Shown: one piece after another, positions 48,470 to 60,663 of the stretch
How the letters are laid out: each line of letters starts with the position of its first letter
Numbering within the stretch: the stretch's first letter is position 1
Assembly (NCBI GenBank): GCA_032717465.1
Contig: CM064713.1
Span: 10,729,624 to 10,793,623, forward strand
DNA from: Coenobita brevimanus
Taxonomy: Eukaryota; Arthropoda; Malacostraca; Decapoda; Coenobitidae
Length of the DNA stretch: 64,000 bases
Direction of reading: 5' to 3'
The notes under the pieces: model-generated
The model's input: the letters and a program-made list of their open reading frames with translations, nothing else
Databases searched by the model: none
Told to the model about the DNA's origin: nothing
Made by a program: the position numbers and the translations under genes

Positions 48470-49545
48470 TCGTCTCGACAAAGAATAGTCATGGCGACTC
48501 CCACAGGAGCACTTCCGACATACCAAATGTTCCTCAGGCAGGTAGGAATGGTAGTACAGGGCTGCCAACCACCCCCTTTCTCTTAATGCTGTCTCAGCAT
48601 ACCATGTAAAAATTGAGGGTTTCTTGTGCTTTCTATAGCGTAAAGTAGAGGACCAATGTAGGGCCTCTCCATTTGCGTTTAAGCATACGGCTGTAAGGCC
48701 TTGATTCGTCCACCCTTGCCGCACAGTTTGTTGATGGAAGGATGGGCTGTGATGTTGTCAAACAAAAGCACTGCCTTCGTTTTAGAAGGACTGATGCCAC
48801 ATCTATTTTGGTGCTGCCTCATGGAAGGGTCAAAGCTGTGGTGGAACCAATCATTAATGATACCTTAGGTAAACCAGGCAGACCAGTTCCCATGGTACTC
48901 CATAGGAAGCATGGCCATGATGTCCTTTAATGACCTTGGCCACTTGCTCTTGCCAGGTATGATTGGTTGTAGGTGATGAGAGCCATCAGCATTGGCACAG
49001 GCCAGAGTGGACAGCCTCTCTTCATAGTTTTATACGCTGGAGTGTTGCCAATACCTTTGAGAGCCTGGGTATTTTGAGGAGGAGCAAGCCCAAGGACCCC
49101 ACTTTTGCCAGCATTGTATTGTAAGTTTGGAAGTTGTGCAGGCCCCTCTACTGCATCAGCTTCTGAAGATGCTGAACAACAGCTCCACAGCATCAACATC
49201 GACATTGAGCATCTCTCCAGTATTGGTCCTGTGCTGCAGGGACACCCTCAGTCCTCTCCTGTGTGTATCACTTATACACAGCTTCATCCAGCTTCTCGTT
49301 GGACCTCTTCCTGATCCTGAACAAATTCATCCCCTTCTTCCCCATCTTCATTTTCTTCATGGCTTCCTTTGTTTTATCTTCACCTCCTGGACGTCATGGA
49401 GGATCGTCTTCTTCAGTTCATACTTGCTCATGTATCAGCCCAGCTTGTACCTCTCTCATGGGTCTCAGTCATGTCAAGCAGCTGAGCAATGGAAAAATTC
49501 CTCCTCTTGACTTTCCTTGAGGAAGAAGTGGAAAATTCCTTACTA
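48470..49545 (-). pseudogene. Tigger/jerky-like (pogo group, Tc1/mariner) transposase pseudogene
   Basis: Read leftward on the minus strand. A helix-turn-helix region starts near 49545 with KEFSTSSSRKVKRRNFS and continues with DEAVYKWYTQERTEG-like residues near 49300. The catalytic region has MLPMEYHGNWSAWFT near 48890, DWFHHSFDPSMRQHQNR near 48830, KAVLLFDNITAHPS near 48770 and GKGGRIKAL near 48720. The LLFDN-AHP block is the second aspartate motif of DDE/DDD transposases of this group. Many frameshifts and stops (for example after GNWSAWFT) make it inactive. Terminal repeats were not found. Confidence 0.75.
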
Positions 49546-49706
49546 GAAGCCATTATTCACAGTGGAAAACACATGGCAAAGTCTAGAGACATGAGACATG
49601 AACGTCATAGTCCGAGCACAGTGAAAGATGCAGCAAGACTGAGCTTACCTGGCAGAACTTTACAAAGTTCGTTGTTCAAGCCATCACCCCATCATTAGCC
49701 CTTTAA

Positions 49707-50283
49707 CCGCGGGCATTGTTTTGACCCGACTGGTCCCCCCCACGGGGGTTCCAGCCAAAATGTAAACAAACTTTAAACCTTTATAACTCTGCACAGAATA
49801 AATCTAGAACGAAAAATAAGGTACCATTAGAAAGTACTAACCTTCGGCTTTGCAATGATGTAGGTTTCATGATTTCGTTGACTATCACTGGATGGGCAGT
49901 GCCATTAGAATTGAGCGATCTAAAATCACTATTTTTCGCTCGCACACCATTACCAAATGCCAACCTCATTCTGATAATAATACTATAAACATATATGAAC
50001 ACTGCACATACGATAAACACCCACTCTGTGTTCACTGAGGGAGGTAAAAGGCACTGTAATTGCCTGCACTTCACTGCCACATCAGGGCTGTTGTCACTCA
50101 CACAGCTGGACAGATACTGATGCGTGTTTGGTCAGGGGTGGGTGGGGGGCCCGGGGGTTGGGAGGAGGGAGGTGGGGGTCGCGCGGAAAAACGCACGGTA
50201 TTCAAAATATTCACAAACATTCCAGAATGACACCCGTGGTTTGGTCCAGTTTTTGCAATGTCATTCTGGAATGACGCCCACAG
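49707..50283 (+). mobile_element. TTAA-flanked short element, 577 bp
   Basis: Bounded by TTAA at 49703-49706 and 50284-50287. The left end is CCGCGGGCATTG and the right end reads, in reverse complement, CTGTGGGCGTCATTCC, an imperfect inverted pair. A subterminal hairpin pairs CATTCCAGAATGAC with GTCATTCTGGAATG near 50218-50275. No coding capacity. The right TTAA is shared with the next element. Confidence 0.65.
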
Positions 50284-50287
50284 TTAA

Positions 50288-52260
50288 CCCCTACACCGCG
50301 GGCTTGTTTACCAATGACTTGCGTGTGCTGCGGGGTTATTTGGGCTCCGACAGACTCTCAAAAAATATTTGCCAAAAATCAGTTATTAGTCCTAGAATAA
50401 TAAAATTACATATGCTTATGGCACATACCTTCAGCTTTCTCCTGGAATGATTGTTGAGCCTTCGTCTGTTACCGTAGGACTTGTGGAGACCTCTGAAGTA
50501 GGGTAACGAAGTCTCCACTTTACACTTCCCGACAACCCGTAATATGATTACCACAGCCAGATACAAACACTATAAACACTATTCTACAATTTTCAAGTAG
50601 TTTGGGATCCATACTAAAAAAAAAAAACACTGTGAAAGCAATGGAAATTACGAGCGCGTCTGATCGTCGCACTGGCACTAGTTCGCTCTTGGTAGTCTGT
50701 CATTTATTATTCATAAAACCCCTCACACTTTATATTTCTATTACTATATAACACTTATATATATCTACAGTCTTTATCCATAAGTTTCCTTCAGTAGTAG
50801 TAGTTTATTGTCACTGTAGGGATTCAATTTCTTTCAGTAAAATACGTAGCATTCACTTTCTCGTCCTGTATACTGGCATTGAGAGTGAATGTCACTTTCA
50901 TCTTCACTCTCATAACTCATAGCATTCAGACATGCTAGAGTGAAACTTTCACTTTCATTACTCCTAGGGTATATACTCGCATTCTTATAATACTACTCAT
51001 TTACATTTCTATTTACGTTCTCTATTTTATTTACGTTATTTACATTTCTATTTTATTTACACTGTGTTGTGCACTGTCACTTGAAATAACTTATAAAACT
51101 ATTTTCCATTGTTCACGTATATTTACATTCATTACTTTCACTTGCTGTTTACACATTATTTACACATTATTTACAATTCCACTTGCACTGTTTTACTCAA
51201 TAGAAAGATCGTAGTCACTCTTTTATCAATTGTCAGCCCTTGACCTCTTTCCACACGAGGTTTAGTAGGGGGTAAAGGTCACAGAGCCATTTGCATGGGG
51301 GTGAAAAAAAGGCCTTGAAGTCAACAAGAAGAAACATACGTCCTCTCACTTCGGAAGATGACAGTACAGTGATAACGCAGGGCCAGCCAGCCTAGAGGCC
51401 TTTTTAGGGGTTATTCAGAGTTACCAATATTACTTCTTGAAACAGCTAAGTCTAGCACTGATATGATTGGCAGGAAATCTAGACAATACATTATAAATTT
51501 GGTAGTTCCAGGTGAATGTAAATATCACTTAGGCTTCTCCCTTCCCTCCTTACATGTATATTTATTACGAAAATAGATTAGAGGCCTACTTAGGAGATAT
51601 ATAATCAGAGCTACCAATGTTAAATCTTGAAACAGCTTTGTGTAGCACTGATATGATTGGCAGGAAATCTAGACAATACATTATAAATTAGGTAGTTCCA
51701 GGTGAATGTAAATATCACTTAGGCTTCTCCCTTCCTTTCTTATATATATTTTTATTACGAGAATAGATTATACAGCATATTTCAAGGGGAAAAAAACAGC
51801 GAAAATTAGCGAACGAGTGCATGTGAGGTGTTGTCATGTGATAATTAGCCAATTCCAGGTGTATGGCACTCTCACTTACCTGATTTCTTTCTTGTATATA
51901 TTATTTGGTATAAGAATACGACATAGGGCTTATTTCAATGGATGAAATCAGTGAAAAATTCCAGGGAAGATTTACTTAGCGTAGCATGGCCGGGCAGGCG
52001 AGAGGATAGGGTAATGGAGGGGGGGTAGGGAGGGGAGTCAAGAACGGGGAGAAATGGCTAAATTGTCAACAATGGATGGGAGTACAGATGAGATTAGGAG
52101 TGCTGACTAGTGTTGGACATTGTCATTACTGATAGATGATACAAGCCCCCACTTGGAAGCCCGGGTGAATTCAAAATAACACAGAATCACAAAAGCGATG
52201 CCCCACGGTATGATCCCTTGCTCCCAAGCGTCACGAAAGTGACGCCCCGAGGTTAAGGGG
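50288..52260 (-). mobile_element. TTAA-flanked non-autonomous DNA element (piggyBac-like), copy 2
   Basis: Bounded by TTAA at 50284-50287 and 52261-52264. Reverse orientation relative to copy 1 at 5490-7294. Its minus strand begins CCCCTTAACCTCGGGGCGTC and carries the same GCGTCACTTTCGTGAC subterminal motif. An internal block of about 185 bases is duplicated in tandem (about 51425-51590 and 51610-51775); copy 1 has a single version. That accounts for most of the length difference (1973 against 1805). No transposase. Confidence 0.75.
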
Positions 52261-52277
52261 TTAAGGAGTTAGGGAGA

Positions 52278-53300
52278 GTGGCAACTCTATCCCAACTGGA
52301 TAGCTTCTCATTTGACGGGGATTTAAATAATACCCTGATACAGGCAAGATGCCTAGTTATTGCTGCCTACCCGGAGGCAGATAAAGAAACCCAGGATCAG
52401 CACACATTCAACACTCTTCTCAGAGTGCTTCCAAGTGTTGTCAAACAACACTTTACTATCTATGACCCAACTGGAGACATGGATAGAGATATCCAGCTCA
52501 TACGGCGCCTCCTAACCGGCTGCCCTACTCCCCAGCAAATTAATGTGGTAAAGCAATTTCCCACTCAACCCCCGGCTCCCCCGACTATGCCACGGCCGCC
52601 CTTGCCTCACACCAACCCCACCCTAGCACCCAGCCAGCCTAGGGCCCACACCTCCCGCCGGCGTCCCATCCCTCGGGAAAATCCGAATCTGATCCTAGTG
52701 AATCCATGGGAATTCACAGCCTGCAGCTCCCGGTGTCCCCTACATGACATACGGGACCAGCTTAAGGCTGCCTGCCGCAGGCCCACGGCCCCGGGTTCAC
52801 ATAAGGTGTCCCCTCTAGAGGATGAGGCCCCGGAAGATGAACTGGCATTCATGGAGGAGCCCCATCATGGAGAACAGGAGCAGGAACAGGAAAATGAAAG
52901 CCCCAGACAGCTGGATTTTTAGGCCTGCCCCCGCACCAACCCACGGTGGCGGAGGGCCATTACCCCTAAGTATCGCCCCCCAGTGTACCACAAGATGAAA
53001 TTGAACAGCGTGAAGGCCAGACTGTTAGTCGATATGGGAGCAGCCAAGTCTTGCCTTTACAGCCACTACTTCTCCCGCCACAAGTCTACCTTTGGCCCAC
53101 TCTGCCCCACTGCCACTCACCTTTTGGACGTGGGGGATGGCCCCCTACCCATCCGTGGGGAGACTCGGGCCTTATGGGTCGACACCCACCAGCCGGTGTC
53201 AACCCGACATCAATTAATTATTTTCTACTCCTCCTGCAGGAGCTACGATGGGTATTTACTAAGGACTGGACCTACTCCAGAAACTTGGAGCTACAATTGA
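52278..53300 (+). pseudogene. Gag-like and protease part of element F
   Basis: The gag-like frame at 52278-52922 (214 codons) has a helical N-terminal part with TFNTLLRVLPSVVKQHF, then a proline-rich linker and an acidic end. After a TAG stop the same frame continues into a retroviral-type aspartic protease, NSVKARLLVDMGAAKSCLY at about 53001-53057. The catalytic triad is altered to DMG where the family has D-T/S-G. No zinc knuckle is visible in gag. Confidence 0.7.
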
Positions 53301-53388
53301 CTGCTGCTATCGGTAGCTCCAGTTCTGTGTCCCACCCAACCCCACCCAGGCCGTTTGCACCTGTACGTCCTGGCCCCGGCCGGAAGAT

Positions 53389-54720
53389 TTGCCCCTTTCC
53401 CCCCTCCCGTACTCCCCTCCTCCTCCCCTCCCTCCACCTCCCTCTCCTCCTGTGCCCCCCCTCACCACCCCTCCTCCTTCTATCCCTGCCATCGTCTCCG
53501 CCATCGTTACCATTCCTCCCCACCATGAGGCCTGGGTGCCCCTTAACCGGCCCTCCTGTCCCTCTGTCTTGTTCTCCCCTCTCCTCCCACCGGGAGCCCT
53601 CTCTGCCTGCCTCTTATCTCCCACTTTTCTCCCCCCACATCGCACTGCCATCAGCATCGCTAACCTCGCCCATTCCCCTCTTACCCTCCCCGAAGGGCTC
53701 GTCATCGGAGAGATGGAGGAAGCCAAGCCCTGTGCCCCATCCTTCTCCCACTTCCCTGCCCCCATGCTCCCCATTCCCGACCATCTCTCCGCCCAGCAGT
53801 CAGACACCCTGCATCGCCTTCTCCTGGATTTCCAGGATCTGTTTGCGACAGGACCAGCAGACATAGGGCACACCACATACCTGTCGCATGAGATTCATGA
53901 CAGGCCCACCTACTAGACAACCTTCCCAATGGAAGAATCCCCGACAAAGGGAGGAAGAGGACCGCCAGGTACGTGAAATGATAGAGGACGGCGTCATTTC
54001 CCCCTCCACCAGCCCCTGGTCCTTCCCCATGGTTTCAGTGAAGAAGAAAGAGGGCACAATGCGATTTTGCATTGATTACCGCTGCCTGAACGACGTCACC
54101 ATCAAAGATGCCACCCCCCTCCCACAAATCGATGTTCCTTAGATTCCCTTTATGGGGCATCTTGGTTTTCCATCCTCAACCTCCAGTCTGGATGCTGGCA
54201 GGTCCCTGTACATCCAGAACACCGAGGCAAGACGGCCTTTTCCATGAGCAACTACAAACATTACGAATTTAATGTCCTGCCGTTCGGCCTCTGCAACACC
54301 CCTGCCACCTTCTCTAGGTTAATTGAATCTGTCCTGAGTGGCCTCACCTGAGAGATATGCCTGGCTTATTTAGACGACTTCATCGTCTTTAGCCAGACCT
54401 GGACTGACCACTTTCAGCACCTCCGCCGAGTCTTCACTAAGAATCGCCAGGCAGGCCTCAAGCTCCATCCCTCTAAGTGTGTCCTGGCCGCCAGAACTGT
54501 CTCGTTCCTGGGACACATTATTTCCTAGGCAGGAATCTCCCCAGACCCTGACAAGCTCCGTGCCATAGCGGATATACCACCACCACAGGACGTCCACGGT
54601 GTACGTGCCTTCCTAGGACTAACGTCCTATTACCGTCGCTTGGTGAAGGGGTTCACTCAGATTGCAAAGCCTCTTCACGATCTGACCAGGAAGGGGGAGC
54701 CGTTCCTCTGGACTGAAGAG
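53389..54720 (+). pseudogene. Reverse transcriptase part of element F
   Basis: A linker with HHEAWVPLNRP and LPEGLVIGEMEEA (53520-53715) leads to RT. Readable blocks are [40 protein letters not shown], then a frame change at about 54138, WFSILNLQSGCWQVPV, YEFNVLPFGLCNTPATFSRL, AYLDDFIVFSQTW and KLHPSKCVLAARTVSFLGHI. The catalytic box is YLDD. In-frame stops lie near 54351 (TGA) and 54526 (TAG). Confidence 0.85.
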
Positions 54721-55203
54721 GGGTGAGCTGCTTTTCAACAACTAAAAGACAAGCTCATCTCCGCCTCCATTGTGGCCTTTCCCGATTATGCCCTCCCCTT
54801 TCGCCTCTACACCAATGTTTCCCTCACTGCCATAGGCACCGTACTAGCCCAGGTACAAGCCGGTTGGGAGCACATCATTGCTTGCGCCAGCCGCACCTTG
54901 AATCCAGCCAAGAGGAATTATGCCACAACCAAGCGGGAATGTCTTGGCATAGTATGGGCTCTCAAACATTTCAAGGCTTACCTTTCCGGGACCCAGGTCA
55001 CGATCATCACGGACCACCAGTCACTCCAGTGGTTATGCCAGTCTGAGTTGCACAACGCCCAACTCGTCAGGTGGCACGAAACCCTGGAAGAATTCCAGTA
55101 CGAGATCTCTTACAGGCCCGAAAAACTCCACACTAATGTAGATGCCCTCTCCCGCCTCCCCATCCACGTGGTACAACCAGATACGGGCCTCCTGCAACAA
55201 TGA
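54721..55203 (+). pseudogene. RNase H part of element F
   Basis: Follows RT in frame after a TGA at 54724-54726. It shows AAFQQLKDKLISASIVAFPD, ACASRTLNPAKRNYATTKRE, VTIITDHQSLQWLC and EKLHTNVDALSRLP, the normal endings of Ty3-type RNase H. The active-site aspartate of the usual YTDAS box is changed (LYTNVS). Confidence 0.8.
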
Positions 55204-55311
55204 CTCTGCAAGGAGCAGCCCCCCTGGATTCCTTCCCACCTGTTCAGCAAACTATGCCGACAGGGTGACCACCTCCTAACCCCATCTGGGCATATCCTCC
55301 TGACCCCCGAT

Positions 55312-56060
55312 GTGGACCGTGACACCCTGCGCCACCTTCATGCCCATAACAGCATCCACCTGGGCACCAAGAAACTATTCCAGGGGATTAACGACACCTA
55401 CTGGGCACCAAACCCTTCCACCCTCACCAAGGAAATAATTCAAAGTTGCCACGCCTGTGCACTGGGGAAAGATATCACCCAGACTGCAGGACCCTCGGGC
55501 CACATCAACGCCCACAAGCCCTGGCAACTTCTGGCGATAGATGTAGTAGGCCCCCTCCCTCCCAAATCTGAATATAAACATGTGATCACCTTCGTGGACA
55601 CGTATTCAAAATTTGTAGTAGCCTGCCCAGCCAAAGAGCATCATGCCGTCGCCGTCACCGATGCCCTTCTCTGACACGTGTGCCCTTATTTCGGCATCCC
55701 TTAGGCCATCCATTCTGATAATGCCCCTGAATTCTCCAGAAAAATCTGGGAAGAGCTAGCCAGAACATTTGGGTAAAAAATCTCCCACTCCTCTCCTTAC
55801 TGGCTGCATGGGAAAGCAGTATGCGAACGTAGCCATCGCACTATCATGAACCAATTGCGCACACGCATCGAGGCTGCGAAAGACGACGACTGGCTTGCTC
55901 ACGTAAAGATTGTTAAGTGGGGCATGAATTCCTGCCCCCGAGAAGACGGTTTCCCCATATGAAAGGATAATCGGCGAGGCCCTCCTTCTATTACCACTAC
56001 ACCAACACCTGCAACCACCCGCCTCCGCTCCCACCATAGACTCATTGCACCTTCTGAAGG
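55312..56060 (+). pseudogene. Integrase part of element F
   Basis: The zinc-binding HHCC region (HLHAHNSIHLGTKKLF ... CHAC) is followed by the core with LLAIDVVGPLPPKSEYKHVI (first Asp), IHSDNAPEF (second Asp) and AVCERSHRTIMNQL (Glu). Stops are at about 55671 and 55703, with another at about 55774. The frame shifts near 55950, after which PYERIIGEA is read. Downstream to about 56800 only proline-rich low-complexity frames remain. Confidence 0.8.
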
Positions 56061-57025
56061 GCCGACTGCACCACCTACAAAAAAATTTAGACCTTGGCCC
56101 CGACAGTCTCCAACCCCTTCCGCCCGGGCGACACCATCATCATCGCCCAACTTCCCACCACACACAAACTCGCCCCCACTTCATGGGGCCCCTCACAATC
56201 ACCCACGTCCCCAACCCTTACCAAGTTGTCGTGGACTATCACGGCGCCCCACGCAGCCTCCGAAACCACCACGTGCTCCCTTTCCGCATGCCTGCCCCTG
56301 CCACCTTGGCCCCACACCCCCAACCTCCTCCTGTCCCCGCACCACCCCCCATTTCCACATATGAGTGCTACATTTCCTCCCCGCCCTCCCCCTCCACCCC
56401 CCCTACCACCTCAGCCTCCCAGGCTGCCATCACCCCCCACACCTCACCTGACATCTCACCCACCACACCAGCCTCCCCTTGCTCTCCCTCACCCCTTCCT
56501 TCCGCTGCCCCACCCTCACCGCCCAGCCCCACGTGTCCCACCTACGCCACCACACCTTCACCACGACCCACTACCACTACCCCCCGCCCACCACCCTTGC
56601 GTACACCTACTCCGACGGTGTCACCCCCCACTGCGCCCCCCACATGCCTAGCAGCACGAACTATCCAACCCCGCCCACCTCCCCACCCACTCCCACCCTC
56701 AGAACCACCACCACCCGCTCAGGCCACCTCTCACGCCCACCTGCCCAATACACTCATTCTCCTACACCGCCTGCCTCCCCACAACTTCACACTGTCATGA
56801 TACACCAAGCACAAATCCCCTCTACGTACACTCCCCAGAGACCGTATACCACATTACCAAGGCACAAAACCCGGCTCCTACCCTTGGTGTCCAGCATACA
56901 GCACCACACCACACCAGCAGCAACACCGAGCAAGATGAAAGTGCAACGGGCAGTATGGGCGCCTACCCTTGACAGAAACTGCCGGCTCCGTGGACCACGC
57001 CACATGCTGAGCCTCCTCCGCTCCA

Positions 57026-58028
57026 TGTCACGAGTCGGCTCGTGGCTTCATTTGGTGGGAAACCGCGAACTCTAGTAGAATCCCAGTGTTTATTGTTCAG
57101 TTTAACCGCCACGTATTCACCCAGTTGGGAGTGTTTTCAGAACAATTTTTCACTGTCATAAATGATTGTCTTTGTGCAAGACATTAGCACTTCCGCTGAG
57201 CGATTTATTATGGGCGTGTTTCGCTCATTCCAGCCATTAGCAATGCGGCTGGACACTTGCCTCTTTCCCACGATTTGAAGTCAGTCAAGATTTGTGTGCC
57301 GTGGAAGTAGGTTGTGTGTGGCAGTGTCCTTCCTCAGCAACGACACCCAGTTCCCGCCACCACCGTTGAATTCCAGAGGCTCAGCATGTGCAGTGTCCTT
57401 CCTCAGTAACGACAGCCAGTCATCCGCTTTGTCCACTTTTCTGACTAGTATTTCTTTTCGTTTTCTTAGGTTTAAGAGTTAGCTTTTGAGTGAGCAAGTG
57501 AGTGCGATCTCCTTATTTTGAATTCATTTTGAAATGTAACGTAAATTTATTTCTTTGTAATCAATAAATTTAACAGTTCTTTTTCTTGAGCTTGATGTAA
57601 TGTAAACTCGTGTTTTATTTTCCATATTAAGTTTATTTCACTTATAGCTCCTAGTTTGCATAAATGCTTTGCTATTCATAACTAGTATTTGGCCAGTCCT
57701 TTTGTATTTAACTTTAAATCCGTTGTGCAATCTAGGAGTTAATGCATCAGCAAGAATCTGTTATCATTAATAGCATTAGTTATTGATTGTCAGGGGTGAA
57801 GTCACTTTCTCCAGAGGCCAACAGTACTAATAAACAGCATTTGTGAGTAATTAGTCTCTGCTGTGTACTGTTGAGAAAGTTTATAAATTCTCGTCCTTAG
57901 AGAATCGGCAAAGCAAGCCGGCATAAAGTAATCATTGCTTGATTTTCACAAGACAGTTAATTGTCCCAGCTCTCAGTGTTATTAAAATTATCCTTTAATA
58001 TTATATAATCTTTAATAATCCCGTGACA
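57026..58028 (+). repeat. 5' long terminal repeat of element G
   Basis: Starts TGTCACGAGT and ends CCCGTGACA, giving a perfect seven-base inverted TGTCACG/CGTGACA pair. A primer binding site starts two bases later. Without a second LTR to compare, the left edge is tentative; the right edge is supported by the primer site. Confidence 0.6.
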
Positions 58029-58030
58029 AT

Positions 58031-58050
58031 TGGCGACCTCATTCCAGGAT
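58031..58050 (+). promoter_or_regulatory. Primer binding site of element G
   Basis: TGGCGACCTC, two bases after the LTR. The first eight bases complement GGTCGCCA, a tRNA 3' end of the tRNA-Arg type used by mdg1/412-like elements. Beyond eight bases I could not check the tRNA. Confidence 0.6.
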
Positions 58051-58342
58051 ATAAACTCCTAGCTCTAAAGCTATTCACGAGATAATACTCACTCACTCAT
58101 ACTTACGTATTTATTATTAAAGTCTATAGGCACTATCTTACCAGTGATTATTAATTCATTTTTATTAATTTACATAATAGTTTTCACAGTCAGTTATTTG
58201 TTTAATTTTCTTTACCAATTTAATTAGATAAAAACTGGTCACCACTAACCTGTGCCTATATTCTTTATTCTTGATTATTGGCATATTTCTCTGAAAAAAT
58301 TGCAGTCAGTACTGAGTCGCTAGTTAGTTAGATTGAGTTAGC

Positions 58343-59914
58343 ATGATGACAGCCAACGTCTATGTACAGGAAGCTAGAGATATGGGGCTTAACGACCCCG
58401 AAAAAATTCAAAACTACGTCCTCTCACGGTTTCATTACGAGCAACAACGTGAGAAAGATGCTCGTGAAGAACGCGAAAGAGAACGTGAACACGAGCGAAA
58501 ACAATGCGAGGAACGTGAGAAAGAACATGAACACGAGCAACAACAATGCGAACTCAAGTTAGAACAAGAGCGACAACAACGTGAATACGAGCAAAAACAA
58601 CGCGAAGTCGAGTTATAACAAGAGCGACAACAACGCGAATACGAGCAAAAACAATGTGAACTCGAGTTAGAACAAGAGCGACAACAACGCGAATACGAGC
58701 GAGAACAACGTGAGAGAGAACGTCAACTCGAGTTAGAGCAACGAGAGAGAGAACGTGAATACGAGCGAGAACAACAAGAACACAAACGTGCTGAGCGAGA
58801 AGCATGCAAAAATCATGAAACTGAAATGTTGAAGCTCAAGCGAGATTCCTTGGCTTCAGACACATCTGGTGCAGCTGGTCCAAGCTCCATGAGCGCTCTC
58901 CCTGCACATGTTATGGCGACCCCACACATCAAGCTTCCCCCATACGAAGACGGCGAGCTAATTGAGCCATACATATCTCGTTTTGAAGACATGGCTCAAC
59001 TTTACCAGTTGGATGATGCAGCTAAGCGGCTTCAGTTTCTTAGTCTGTTTGAGGGCCCTGCGCTCGATATTCTCCATAGAATTCGTGGAGACAATCTCAC
59101 GTAGGAGATGATGAAGGCCGCACTCGTCAAAGCATACGGTCTCACAGTTGACAATACCAAGAGTCAGTTCATGAGGGCGCGTTTACTGGATAAAGACACT
59201 GCTGTTCAGTTTCTTGACCGGCTTACTGCTTACTTAGATGAGTGGATGGAGAAAGATGAAACTCCTTCCACATGTGAGGGGATAATTGACCTTATGCTGC
59301 GCACGCAGCTAGAAAAGTCGTGGCCTACTGAACTTATGGCTCAGCTTAAGATCTGCCAGATAAGAGATGCCAGCCAAATGGTGAAGAAGGCTGATGCATT
59401 CTTTACTGCATATGGGTATCAAACTCGCAAGCAGCATACCTGGAACAGGAAACCTGATAAATCTGGGATACCGTCTCAGACTGAACCCCAGCAACAAGGC
59501 CGTTTTCAGAGTAATGGCCAAGGTCCAAAACCGCAGAAGAAGGACTAAGGGCAAAACACTCAGAAACCTGAGTGGAAGTGGTACGATAAGCAGAACCCTA
59601 ATCAGCAGCAGTACCGGTATTCCAAGCAGCAGCAGGGCAAGGACAAACCACGTAACCCTCAGTCAGGACAATTGACTTTAGTGTATCGGAGGCAGGACGC
59701 AAATGCAGCCGTTATGCCACAACAAGCATACAGTGGTGCCAACCCCACCAGTACAGGTACTTCCCCGCAGTTCACTAGTTCCCCAGCGACAGTGAACCCC
59801 CCTCCACAGGTGGTCAACGCTCCAGCTCCTCAGATGGTGAGCATGACCCCTCAGGTATCAAGTTCTCAGGGCACCACATTTGCTGCATCGTTTGTTCTGC
59901 AGTCTCACCAATGA
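58343..59914 (+). pseudogene. Gag of element G
   Basis: One reading frame throughout, broken by stops at 58616, 59102, 59546 and 59912 without frameshift. It starts MMTANVYVQEARDMGLNDPE, then has about 150 residues of charged repeats (QQREYEQKQRE type), probably a long coiled coil. A capsid-like part follows with YEDGELIEPYISRFEDMAQL and AVQFLDRLTAYLDEWM. Last is a Gln/Pro-rich segment. I see no CCHC zinc knuckle. Each stop is one C-to-T change from CAA, CAG or CGA, except the one at 59546, where the original codon is unclear. Confidence 0.8.
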
Positions 59915-59977
59915 CTGGCTGCTACCTCCTCAGACCCTTCCACCAGTAACACTGCCTTTCTTGTTCAGCCAGGGTTT

Positions 59978-60655
59978 GTGGGAGGTGTTTCTGTAAATGT
60001 ACTGAGAGATAATGGTTCCACAGGTTGCTCTGTCAAGCAGAGTTTAGTTCGGCCGGACGAGTACACGGGTAAGCAGATCCAAGTTAGACTTATTGATGGG
60101 TCAGTGAGATTGTTCCCTGAGGCACATATCCAAGTGGCATCTCCCTTCTACACTGACTTGACAGCTGCTGTTGTCATGCCAGAACCTTTGTTTGACCTCA
60201 TTATCGGCAACATACCAGGCATCAAAAACAGTTGTGCCGTAGATGTTGCTACTCAGACTTCGGCTGTTGCAGTAACACGAGCCATGGCCAAGGCTCCAAA
60301 TCGTGTCACCCCGTTGACTGTTGCAACGCCGCAAGATTTGATTCGTAGTCAAGACATTGTCCAAGAACAACAGTCTGACCCGATGCTTGCCTCAGTGTGT
60401 AAGAAGCTGGAGGGTAAAGTGATTAAGTATTCATGGGGAGGTCAAGCCAGGTTCCTTCGCAAGCGAGGACAGCTATACTGTGAGTCACGAACACCCCAGG
60501 GCGAGGTTCGACTGCAGTTCGTCATTCCCGCGAAGTATCGCCGGGCAGTGTTCCAATTGGGTCATTGTTCAGTCATGGGAGGTCACATGGGTCAAAAGAA
60601 AACCTCTGATCGCATCCATGTTGACTTTTTCTGGCCAGGAATGGGACAGGAATAA
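59978..60655 (+). pseudogene. Protease and integrase zinc-binding region of element G
   Basis: Same frame as gag. A protease-like segment VNVLRDNGSTGCSV (about 59993-60034) has DNGST where DTGAT-like residues are usual, and ends with FDLIIGNIPGI, the G-rich C-terminal protease motif. After a linker comes the integrase HHCC region: YRRAVFQLGHCSVMGGHMGQ, KTSDRIHVDFFWPGM, with the cysteine pair CDVCQ just past a frameshift at about 60655. This places integrase directly after protease. Confidence 0.8.
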
Positions 60656-60663
60656 AAAGGCTC

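Larger units (their letters stand above)
52265..57025 (+). mobile_element. Ty3/Gypsy retrotransposon relic, conventional pol order (element F)
   Basis: Order gag, protease, reverse transcriptase, RNase H, integrase, then a long proline-rich tail. The 5' LTR is absent: the gag-like frame begins about 14 bases after the TTAA at 52261-52264. The 3' part meets the LTR of the next element at about 57026. GC content and proline-rich low complexity set it apart from its AT-rich neighbours. Multiple frameshifts and stops make it inactive. Confidence 0.85.

Noticed and set aside
56045..57075. Proline/threonine-rich frames of 185-251 codons
   Set aside because: C-rich low-complexity sequence at the end of element F, open in several phases at once. 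At most it is a degraded element tail.
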